From positions 1-64,000 of the forward strand of contig CAWEAS010000002.1 in the NCBI GenBank assembly GCA_963807015.1: DNA of 64,000 nt, written 5' to 3'. Below the pieces are notes generated by a model. The model searched no databases and was not told where the DNA came from. It saw only the letters and a program-made list of their open reading frames with translations. Made by a program: the position numbers and the translations under genes. Source of the stretch: JAJPKK01 sp963807015 (lineage in GTDB: Bacteria; Pseudomonadota; Alphaproteobacteria; Rhizobiales; Xanthobacteraceae). Shown in pieces: positions 54,249 through 61,392 of the stretch. Every line of letters starts with the position of its first letter. The stretch's first letter is position 1.

Positions 54249-54570
54249 CGCCGTCCGCGCCTCGCCTAACTGCGGGTCGGACAATCACCTGCTCGCAATA
54301 GCCTACTTTGATCGCGTAGCTCTGCCTGCGGCGGCAGCGCTGGAATACTGGGCCTGTCGCGGTCAGACCCATCTCGCGATTCGAGTTGCAAAGCTCTGAC
54401 CTCTTCAAATGTTTATTCGCGCCGCCGGCTCTTTGCTGCATTGCACTGCAACATAAAAGACTTATGTGCGGTTGGCGCCGTTGTGGGCCAAGTTCGCCGC
54501 AAAGCGGCGACGATCCGACGATCGTGGTGGGTCACTCGCCGGATTACATTCGTGCCCCAAGGAGAGTACC

Positions 54571-54987
54571 ATGAGCGGAAACCCTCAATTTCAAGCGCCG
54601 AACCCTGCTGACGTGCGACCGCTTTTCGGTGATGTCTTAGAAAAGACCGCCGCACAGACGAAAGACGATCTTGAACGGATGGGCGCTGTTGCCGGCGAAG
54701 CAACCAACCAGATGAAGGACGTCTATTCGACGACCTTCAAGGGTGTTCAGGAGTACAGCACCAAGGCTCTTGAATTTACCAACCTCAATATCAACGCTGC
54801 GGTTGAGCACGCCAAGAAATTGTCGAGCGTGAAGTCGCCGGCGGAATTTTTTGCCCTAACCAGCGAGCATCTGCGCCAGCAGTTCGAAACGCTCTCGCGA
54901 CAGGCTCAGGAACTCGCGGCAATCGCTCAGAGGATGACAGTTGCGACGACAGAATCGATCAAGACCGGCATCCAAAGAAAGATCTGA
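54571..54987 (+). CDS. phasin family protein
   Basis: 138 residues from MSGNPQFQAPNPADVRPLFG (AAGGAGAGTACC upstream). Helical, no Cys: DDLERMGAVAGEATNQMKDV, YSTTFKGVQEYSTKALEFTN, AAVEHAKKLSSVKSPAEFFA, LSRQAQELAAIAQRMTVATT. This is the Phasin_2 pattern (alpha-helical amphipathic, 'EYxxKxLEFxxxNxNAAxxxAxxLxxxKSPxEFxxLxxxHxRxQFE'). Phasins coat polyhydroxybutyrate granules. A broken copy is at 23591. Confidence 0.9.
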   Translation: MSGNPQFQAPNPADVRPLFGDVLEKTAAQTKDDLERMGAVAGEATNQMKDVYSTTFKGVQEYSTKALEFTNLNINAAVEHAKKLSSVKSPAEFFALTSEHLRQQFETLSRQAQELAAIAQRMTVATTESIKTGIQRKI

Positions 54988-55086
54988 CCCCCGTTTTTGG
55001 ATTTCATCCGAAGCCCGGCCGGGTTTCAAAGTCCAGCCGGCTTGAAGCCGTTATTGGTATGCGTTTGGTAACGGCCGTTCCTCTGA

Positions 55087-55599
55087 ATGGCCGGCTGCCA
55101 CTGCATCGGAGCGCTTATCGATCAAGCCACGGACAGTAAACCGGCGGCCGGTCTTTCGCGGGACAGCGGACGCGAAGAGGTAGAAGCGAGACGCGCCGTG
55201 CCAGCAGATAAAGAAATCCGCCGATTCGTCGAGCCCTCGCATGTAGAATGCCGCGTGCACGTCATGCGTTACAAGCATCGTGCCACTTGGATCGCGAAGG
55301 CAAAGGACGGCGATCCCCATGCGGGCCTCTGCATGTCGGCAATCTCGAGATGGTTGAACGTGATGCTGACGGAATACCCAGCTTGCGCGTGTTGCGATGC
55401 GGTCTTTACCGATAGCGAGTTTCCGCGCGCCTTTCTTGTGCTTGTCCCCGTCGAGCAAGATCCCAAACACGTTGAAGTAATGATTGACGGGGTGTGTCGG
55501 TACTGCAGCAAGAACGACGACCAATGGCTCGTAGATCAGGGCATCGATCGCGAAGGGCTTTCCGCTGCGTTGAGGCAAGCCAACGATCAAGTCCATTGA
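55087..55599 (+). CDS. hypothetical Cys-rich protein
   Basis: 170 residues at most; the convincing part starts near residue 45: DKEIRRFVEPSHVECRVHVM, TWIAKAKDGDPHAGLCMSAI, MLTEYPACACCDAVFTDSEF, RAFLVLVPVEQDPKHVEVMI, DGVCRYCSKNDDQWLVDQGI. CACC and CRYC pairs suggest metal binding. Family not recognised. The longest minus-strand frame over it (196 codons) looks like its shadow. Confidence 0.6.
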   Translation: MAGCHCIGALIDQATDSKPAAGLSRDSGREEVEARRAVPADKEIRRFVEPSHVECRVHVMRYKHRATWIAKAKDGDPHAGLCMSAISRWLNVMLTEYPACACCDAVFTDSEFPRAFLVLVPVEQDPKHVEVMIDGVCRYCSKNDDQWLVDQGIDREGLSAALRQANDQVH

Positions 55600-55862
55600 A
55601 CAGGTGCGCCTCACGTCGAGGTGTCCTCGGATCAACATTGCCGAAAGACGCCACTACGCCAATCACAGGATAGCGGCCGCCTCCGAGGCTGATGGCATTA
55701 CCTCTATAGTTTATCGATCGCCTCAAGAAGAACGTCGATCGTCGGCGGACCGGCGTACTGAGCAGGCTTAAATTCAGAGGGAAAAATTTCATTGGCGGCC
55801 ATTATGGCGGTCCTATCGACCGATTCGTTTTCACCTCGTAGCTCGCGAGTGCGCTTGGCAAG
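55600..55862. other. relic-like gap with a 32-codon ORF
   Basis: On the minus strand 55704-55802 reads MAANEIFPSEFKPAQYAGPP TIDVLLEAIDKL with no further support. It may be the relic of a larger gene. Confidence 0.3.
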
Positions 55863-55943
55863 TTACTTCATCAGCGCGACCCCAGGGGCTTGAAGCAACC
55901 CGAACTTTCTCACGAACAAACTTCCGATTTCGTCTTTTGTCAT
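55863..55943 (-). CDS. 26-codon ORF
   Basis: MTKDEIGSLFVRKFGLLQAP GVALMK. Very short; listed only because it is compositionally protein-like. It may be the start of a lost gene. Confidence 0.2.
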   Translation of the reverse strand: MTKDEIGSLFVRKFGLLQAPGVALMK

Positions 55944-56019
55944 GACGTGCGCCTTCCGCGAACCGGTGGCTTGATGGGCGCATTCAACAGATGGGCGAGT
56001 ATCTGATCCGCTCTCACCA

Positions 56020-56181
56020 TCAATCTTCGCGCCCTTCGGGCTCTTTGGGTGGGTCTTTATCGGCAGCTTTCTTGAGTGTCGTTTTCAACGCCTTGGTCCG
56101 CTGCTCGGTTTTGACCTCGCGTCCTGCCTCGCGTTTTGATTTTTTGAACTCGTCAGACTTTGGGCTCGGCTTCCGTGTCAT
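56020..56181 (-). CDS. small charged protein
   Basis: 53 residues: MTRKPSPKSDEFKKSKREAG, REVKTEQRTKALKTTLKKAA DKDPPKEPEGRED. Lys/Glu-rich and probably disordered. No clear ribosome binding site. Short charged proteins of this kind are common beside ligase genes in rhizobia, but the context is weak. Confidence 0.42.
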   Translation of the reverse strand: MTRKPSPKSDEFKKSKREAGREVKTEQRTKALKTTLKKAADKDPPKEPEGRED

Positions 56182-56223
56182 GGCGGGAAGCATACCACAA
56201 CTGGACGGTGGCTTGACTGCCCC

Positions 56224-56766
56224 ATGATCGTCCGCAAGGACGGCGACGAGGTGCGTCTGTTCACGCGCAACGGCCATGATTGGACCGGTCGGTTCCCAGC
56301 GATCGCCGCCGCTGCGGAGCGACTCAAAGCCGATAGCTTCACGATTGACGGCGAGGCAGCCGTGATCGGCCCTGATGGGCTGTCGCGCTTCGATGAACTG
56401 CGCCATGGAAACAGCGTGGCAGTACTCTACGCCTTCGATCTCATCGAGCTTGATGGAGCAGATCTCCGAGCACATCCATTGCTTGAGCGGAAGGATGCGC
56501 TTGCCCGCCTGCTCCGTGGAAGAAACTCGGCGATCCTGCTCAACGAGCACATCGCTGAGCCGGGCCCCGTGGTCTTTGCTCATGCTTGTAAGCTCGGCGC
56601 GGAGGGAATCGTCTCCAAGCGTATCGACTCGCCCTACCGCTCCGGGCGGCATCCAGCCTGGATCAAGGTCCGCAATCCGGCGAGCCTCGCAGTGCAGAGA
56701 GAGCGCAGCGAGAACTGGAACCCGCCAAGAAGCAGCCGCAGACAAGCTGACCGTCCATTGGACTGA
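56224..56766 (+). pseudogene. ATP-dependent D&A-ligase (LigD-type) relic 2: DNA ligase fragment
   Basis: The frame runs MIVRKDGDEVRLFTRNGHDW TGRFP, SFTIDGEAAVIGPDGLSRFD, VAVLYAFDLIELDGADLRAH, ARLLRGRNSAILLNEHIAEP, KLGAEGIVSKRIDSPYRSGR and AWIKVRNPASLAVQRERSEN. It has ligase motifs III (LYAFDLIELDG), IIIa, IV (EGIVSKR) and V (WIKVRN) but not motif I with the AMP-binding Lys. It starts at an ATG inside the domain (normally ..YR.IVRKDGD), so the enzyme cannot be active on its own. Overlaps in content with relic 1 at 36936. Confidence 0.82.
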
Positions 56767-56927
56767 TGAGCCTGCAGGCGTCAGCCAGTTGTCCGGGTCA
56801 CAAGAGCGCCATGAGCCGCGATTCCTGTGGCGTGCCTCTTGCGGGCAAACAAGCTACCAGAAGAACCGGCGGCGATCCCGACTGTGGAACCGCGCTGAGG
56901 GTGCCGCGGGCTTGCTTGATCTGTGCT

Positions 56928-57095
56928 CTAGCGGGGTTCCTCAGGCGGCGCCGCTGTTGTGCCTTCGTTCAACCTGCTCGCGAGCAATAGCCACCCGTTG
57001 GCCGCGGCAATGAGGCGCCGACGATTCTCTGGATCGTGTTCGGCCTGCGCGAGTTTCTGTTTGGCGATCGCGCGGCACTGAGCATATGTGAACAT
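56928..57095 (-). CDS. small helical-hairpin protein, A..KLAQAE..WLLLA family
   Basis: 55 residues from MFTYAQCRAIAKQKLAQAEH, DPENRRRLIAAANGWLLLAS RLNEG. GAGGGGGATTCTGCG precedes the ATG. Same fold pattern as 10568, 38165 and 39401 (helix with Cys, 'DPxxRRxL', helix 'AAxxWLxLAxRL'). Function unknown. Confidence 0.65.
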   Translation of the reverse strand: MFTYAQCRAIAKQKLAQAEHDPENRRRLIAAANGWLLLASRLNEGTTAAPPEEPR

Positions 57096-57165
57096 CGCAG
57101 AATCCCCCTCATTTTGCAAAAAAAGCATCTCGTCGGGACCGCTGAAATGGTCCCGATTGCGATCG

Positions 57166-57948
57166 TCATTTGAGGGGACGCCGCGATACTGCGCGTTCCC
57201 CATCACCGCGCCGCCCCGGCAAATCGCCCGCGCCCCCCTCCGGCTTGTCGTACAAGACCACATTCAGCAACGCGTTATGTACTTTTAAATGCCCATTGTA
57301 GTCGATGTATCCCAATCTGCGGAATTTGTTCATGAAGAAACTCACGCGCGCTCGTGTCGTGCCGATCATTTCTGCCAGCGTTTCCTGACTGATCTTTCCC
57401 ACGATCGGCTCGGGCCTCGCTTCCTTGCCGAAATTGGCAAGGAGCAGGAGCAACCGAGCAAGACGCTTTTCGCTGGAGTTGAACAGTTGATCGACAAGGT
57501 CCTCTTCAATTCGACTGTTGCGTGCCAACAAATACGCCATGAACATTTCGGAAAAGTCAGGTTCGCTGTGGATTGTCGTAATCATCATTTCTTTCGCCAG
57601 ACGCGTGATGATGCACTCTTCCATTGCCGTGGTCGTTGCGACGCGCAGTGCATGACCATTCAGGCATCCTTCGCCAAAGAAATGGCCCGGCCCCAAAATG
57701 GCAATGACGGCTTCCTTTCCTTGTTCGGAAACCACCGTAAGTTTGAGTTTTCCCTTTTGAATGTAAAACACCGCGTCAGCGACCTCGCCTTGCGAGAAGA
57801 CAACTTGACCCTTCTGATATTTAGCAATGGTCTTTCCGTCCCCCACTTTGGCGAGGAATTGCCTGGGCTCAAATGACCGCTTGCGTCTCGCCACAGGTTG
57901 GCGCTTTGGCGTATTCGCGCCAACGCGCCGCTTCCGACGCCGGATCAC
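57166..57948 (-). CDS. Crp/Fnr-family transcription regulator
   Basis: 260 residues from a GTG overlapping the GlsB stop (GTGA). A cyclic-nucleotide-binding-like beta barrel (residues ~35-130, FSQGEVADAVFYIQKGKLKL, ILGPGHFFGEGCLNGHALRV) is followed by a dimer helix and a winged helix-turn-helix (ISQETLAEMIGTTRARVSFF MNKFRRLGYI). No N-terminal Cys cluster, so not an iron-sulfur Fnr. The 30-residue Arg/Lys-rich N-terminal extension is unusual. Being coupled to glsB suggests joint expression. Confidence 0.88.
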   Translation of the reverse strand: MIRRRKRRVGANTPKRQPVARRKRSFEPRQFLAKVGDGKTIAKYQKGQVVFSQGEVADAVFYIQKGKLKLTVVSEQGKEAVIAILGPGHFFGEGCLNGHALRVATTTAMEECIITRLAKEMMITTIHSEPDFSEMFMAYLLARNSRIEEDLVDQLFNSSEKRLARLLLLLANFGKEARPEPIVGKISQETLAEMIGTTRARVSFFMNKFRRLGYIDYNGHLKVHNALLNVVLYDKPEGGAGDLPGRRGDGERAVSRRPLK

Positions 57949-58244
57949 CAGCGTCTACCCCACCCCCAGCCGCCACCGAAGCGACCACCACCGCGCACGA
58001 GTTTTACGATGAGAAGGAGGAGGAGCGCACCAATCGTTGCGTTGATGATGGCGGCGACGATGCCCGTACCAAGATGAATGCCGATTTGGGGCATCAGCCA
58101 TTCCCCGATGAATGCGCCTATGATGCCTATGATGAGATCACCAACGATCCCGAATCCGGTGCCTCGCACGATTTGGCCTGCCAGCCATCCTGCGACGATA
58201 CCTACTATCAATATGACAAGGAGACTTTCTCCCGACATGTTCAT
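57945..58244 (-). CDS. GlsB/YeaQ/YmgE-type membrane protein
   Basis: 99 residues from MNMSGESLLVILIVGIVAGW (GGAG 8 bases upstream). Three hydrophobic Gly-rich spans: AGWLAGQIVRGTGFGIVGDL, IIGIIGAFIGEWLMPQIGI, IVAAIINATIGALLLLLIV. This is the transglycosylase-associated/general-stress family signature (GxxAGWLAGxIVxGxGFGxxGDLxxGxxGAxxGxxL). It ends GRFGGGWGWGRRW. Coupled to a Crp-type regulator. A palindromic motif copy lies ~145 bases upstream. Confidence 0.88.
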   Translation of the reverse strand: MNMSGESLLVILIVGIVAGWLAGQIVRGTGFGIVGDLIIGIIGAFIGEWLMPQIGIHLGTGIVAAIINATIGALLLLLIVKLVRGGGRFGGGWGWGRRW

Positions 58245-58389
58245 GTTGCGAACTCCATCAACCGGCCTGACGAACCCTGCGTTGGGTTGCTTGACCAAAG
58301 CCGGATGGGGTGATGCATCTTTGTGCGGCAATGGCGCAACGCGCTCGGTTGGCGCCTCGGAAGACTAACACTGTCTTTGTTTGAAAACA

Positions 58390-58404
58390 GATCAAAATTG
58401 ATCA
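58390..58404 (-). promoter_or_regulatory. palindromic upstream motif GATCAAAATTGATCA
   Basis: Nearly the same palindrome as 36441-36456. It lies in the divergent gap between glsB-crp (minus) and the kinase gene (plus), ~145 bases from the GlsB start and ~145 from the kinase start. Candidate regulator site. Confidence 0.4.
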
Positions 58405-58550
58405 GACTCCGCACTGACCGGGGTCTATTTTTGCTGTCGTTGGGGGGAGGCGAATTTTCGCGTTCGCCGCCGGAGTGAACCTTATCCCCATCCCGGATGC
58501 TTAGAACGTTCGGGTGATAAGACCGGCGCTGCGGGTATGCGGAGGCTCAC

Positions 58551-59618
58551 ATGGAACTCAACAACTTCCGCAAGCAATTCACTGACGTTCAAGACGCGTG
58601 CACGCTCGCCCAGGCCATCGTGGACACTGTTCGCGAGCCTGTTTTGGTATTCGATAAAGACCTGCGCGTGATAGCGGCGAGCCGTTCGTTTTACTCATTC
58701 TTCAAAGTCATGCCGGAAGAAACCCAGGGCAGACTCCTTTCGGAACTGGGAAACGGCCAATGGGATATCCCAAAACTGAAATTGCTGTTGGAGAAGATAG
58801 TCCCGGAGCATGGTGTGATGGAGGACTACGAGGTCGACCATGAATTTCCGCTCGTGGGGCGCCGCATCATGAGATTGAACGCGAGACAGGTGTTCTATGA
58901 CGGAGGCGCTGAAACGAATATCTTGCTCGGGATTGAGGACATCACACAGCAACGCGCTTTGGAACACAGCATAGAGAAGCTTTTAAACGAGAAGGTGGTG
59001 CTGCTCGAGGAAATGCAGCATCGTGTCGCGAACAGCCTGCAAATAATTGCGAGCATCATTCTGATGAAGGCGCGGAGGGTGCAATCGGAGGAAACGCGGC
59101 TCCATCTGGAAGATGCCCATTCGCGGGTCATATCCATAGCAGCCGTGCAGCAATACCTTCACGCGTCGGGCGCCCTGGGGTCCGTGGAAATGGCGCCGTA
59201 TCTGTCAAAGCTATGTGGGGTTCTTTCAACGGCAATGATCGGTGACATTCGTCCGATATCGCTGACGGTATGCTGCGACGGTGGAAGCACCCCTCCTCGT
59301 CAGGCTGAGTGCCTCGGATTGATCGTTACCGAGCTTGTCATGAACGCCCTCAAGCATGCGTTCCCCCATGACAAGAGTGGTGCGGAGATAACAGTCAGGT
59401 ATGATACGGCGAGGTCGGATTGGAGACTTTCGGTTACCGACAACGGCGTAGGCGGCTCGGACGGCGTCTTTGCTCCGAAGAAAAATGGGCTGGGTACGAG
59501 TATCGTCAAAGCACTGGCTCAGCAGTTCGGGGCACAGGTAGAAACACTGGCTAGGCCAACCGGAACGACAGTGTCGGTGACTCACGCGACCTTTTTGCCG
59601 AACAGCGTGCCCGCGTGA
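58551..59618 (+). CDS. PAS-domain sensor histidine kinase (HisKA_2 type)
   Basis: 355 residues, no membrane span. N-terminal PAS-like domain (VREPVLVFDKDLRVIAASRS FYSFF, EDYEVDHEFPLVGRRIMRLN, ILLGIEDITQQRALE). HisKA_2 phosphoacceptor block with His157 in LLEEMQHRVANSLQIIASII. ATPase domain with N265 in VTELVMNALKHAFPHDKSGA, G1 VTDNGVGG and G2 NGLGTSIVKALAQQFG. Such cytosolic kinases often feed the general stress response. No response regulator is adjacent; an ECF sigma gene follows after ~310 bases. Confidence 0.92.
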   Translation: MELNNFRKQFTDVQDACTLAQAIVDTVREPVLVFDKDLRVIAASRSFYSFFKVMPEETQGRLLSELGNGQWDIPKLKLLLEKIVPEHGVMEDYEVDHEFPLVGRRIMRLNARQVFYDGGAETNILLGIEDITQQRALEHSIEKLLNEKVVLLEEMQHRVANSLQIIASIILMKARRVQSEETRLHLEDAHSRVISIAAVQQYLHASGALGSVEMAPYLSKLCGVLSTAMIGDIRPISLTVCCDGGSTPPRQAECLGLIVTELVMNALKHAFPHDKSGAEITVRYDTARSDWRLSVTDNGVGGSDGVFAPKKNGLGTSIVKALAQQFGAQVETLARPTGTTVSVTHATFLPNSVPA

Positions 59619-59929
59619 AAGGACGCGTTCTCGCGCGATGCGTAAAAATCGTTCGCGGACGAGACGCTCTTGGCGCGCGACGACCCGGAGGCGCGCGCTA
59701 AATCGACCTAGCCGGCCATTTATTGGAAATGCTTCTCGTCCGAACGCGACCCGAGGGGGACGGCTTCACGTCATGCATCTTCGGAAAGGATGCTGCGGCT
59801 TCCCGGTAAAATTATAGGGAACCAAACAGCTGTTGGCGCGTTGAAGTGCGCCCCACCCCCCCTGAGCATGCAAAAAGCCTCGGCTTTGTAGTTGCTCGGC
59901 CAGCGGCGGACGGCGGCACGGGGGACCCA
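59619..59929. other. 310 bases between kinase and sigma gene
   Basis: No gene. No promoter consensus I can support. Includes the C-rich run CCCCACCCCCCC near 59853. Confidence 0.4.
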
Positions 59930-60541
59930 ATGCAACTCGACCACGCTATCCACACTGCGGTTGCTCGCGCGCATCTGCGCTCGGCTACGAGCGCAACAGA
60001 CGAAGCGCTAGTCGGACGTATTTCCGCCGGTGAGAGGCTGGCAATGCAGGTCCTGTTCGCGCGCCATAATCTGAAGGTCTACCGGTTCGCCCTCCGCCAC
60101 GTCCGAAACCAGGCGGTCGCAGAGGATATCGTCAGTGCCACGTTTATCGAGGTCTGGCGTCATGCCGGGAGCTTTAGAGCACAATCCTCGGCTTCAACGT
60201 GGCTTTTGGCGATCGCACGATTCAAGGCGCTCTCGGAACTCAGGCGTCGGCAGGAGCACGACCTGGATGGCGAAGAGGTAGCTGCCGTCGAGGACCCGTC
60301 CGACAATCCCGAGGTTGCCTTCCAAAAGAAAGACAGCAGCGCAATTCTGCGAACATGCGTAACCACGCTGCTTTCCCCGAAACACCGCGAAATCATCGAC
60401 CTCATCTACTACCACGAAAAGTCCGTGGAGCAGGTGGCCAAGATCGTACGAATACCCGCGAGCTCAGTTAAAACGCGTGCGTTCTACGCCCGCAAGCAAC
60501 TATCGCAGCTCCTCGCAGAGAGGGGAATCAATAGAAGTTGA
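59930..60541 (+). CDS. ECF-type RNA polymerase sigma factor
   Basis: 203 residues from MQLDHAIHTAVARAHLRSAT (GGGGGA upstream). Region 2: ALVGRISAGERLAMQVLFAR, RFALRHVRNQAVAEDIVSAT FIEVWRHAGSF, with STWLLAIARFKALSELRRR. Region 4: HREIIDLIYYHEKSVEQVAK IVRIPASSVKTRAFYARKQL. Complete for an extracytoplasmic-function sigma factor. The anti-sigma factor usually encoded next door is not seen. The adjoining HisKA_2 kinase suggests a role in stress signalling. Confidence 0.9.
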   Translation: MQLDHAIHTAVARAHLRSATSATDEALVGRISAGERLAMQVLFARHNLKVYRFALRHVRNQAVAEDIVSATFIEVWRHAGSFRAQSSASTWLLAIARFKALSELRRRQEHDLDGEEVAAVEDPSDNPEVAFQKKDSSAILRTCVTTLLSPKHREIIDLIYYHEKSVEQVAKIVRIPASSVKTRAFYARKQLSQLLAERGINRS

Positions 60542-60684
60542 TTTTCCCTTCGGCCGCGGTCACCCCCGCATTGGGACCTGCGAACGAAAGCACCGACTGA
60601 ACGATGGTCCAAGAGGCGGCCTGCGGCCATAGCGGCAACGCATTGCGATAGACCTTTGATCGCGAGCTTCCAGGAGATATCTCG

Positions 60685-60876
60685 ATGACAAGCCATATGC
60701 CGAAGGTACCACCCGCCAATCGCAGCAAGAAAGGGACCGGCGCAGATCCCGAGGTTCGCCAAGATACCTCGATCAAGCATCGGCAGCCCGAGAATATCGC
60801 CGAGCAGGGCGAGACTGCCAACATCAAACAAAACACCACCAACAAGGGCTACTTCCACGGTCGTCGAATGAAATGA
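60685..60876 (+). CDS. short conserved hydrophilic protein
   Basis: 63 residues: MTSHMPKVPPANRSKKGTGA, RQDTSIKHRQPENIAEQGET ANIKQNTTNKGYFHGRRMK. The end 'NIAEQGxTANIxQNTTNxGxxxxRRxK' is conserved in short rhizobial proteins of unknown function. AGGAGATATCTCG precedes the ATG. Disordered and basic. Confidence 0.7.
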   Translation: MTSHMPKVPPANRSKKGTGADPEVRQDTSIKHRQPENIAEQGETANIKQNTTNKGYFHGRRMK

Positions 60877-61008
60877 CAAGGACGGCCCTGGCGACACGGT
60901 GTGAAGGCCGCCACATTGCACCTTGGTGCTCGGAAACTCTGAACCGCGAGCGGGCGACGTTTGACATTTATTAATCGACGCAAGGCCGTGGCGTTCCAAA
61001 AATTGAGT

Positions 61009-61200
61009 ATGAACGAAGACGCCTGCATCTGTCCCGTTTGCGCGGAGCCAATGGAGCTTCTGACTACCATCAGGCCTGCCTTCGATGACGACCTGAGAGT
61101 GCTCATGGCAAGTGAGAAGTGGATGAGTATCTTGTGGCCCGAAGGTGCCGACGATGGCACGGCGCTAGTGGAGGTTGACGTCGAGACAAATGAATCCTGA
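61009..61200 (+). CDS. short CxxC protein, altered C-terminus
   Basis: 63 residues, MNEDACICPVCAEPMELLTT, IRPAFDDDLRVLMASEKWMS then an acidic tail. The start 'CPVC..PMxxxxTIRPxFxD.LxVF' is a short rhizobial family that normally has a second CxxC; here that part is missing, so the gene may be frameshifted. Confidence 0.38.
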   Translation: MNEDACICPVCAEPMELLTTIRPAFDDDLRVLMASEKWMSILWPEGADDGTALVEVDVETNES

Positions 61201-61392
61201 CATCCTACCGGACGCGCGGCGATGTCCATCAGCCCGACCTTGCGAACCGGATCGGCAACCAAGTCTGCCGCCTAGCCTGGATTAGGCACGACGGTGAGGA
61301 TTTGTAGGACGGTGGCGAGAAACGAGCGATTCACGTAGCAAATCGTTGTTCCGACAAAGTGCTTCGCGTATCAACCGCGCGCCACAGCCGCC

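Noticed and set aside
55051..55638. 195-codon minus-strand frame opposite the Cys-rich gene
   Set aside because: The plus-strand frame has a better pattern (paired Cys and acidic segments); the minus frame looks like its shadow, though this is a judgement.
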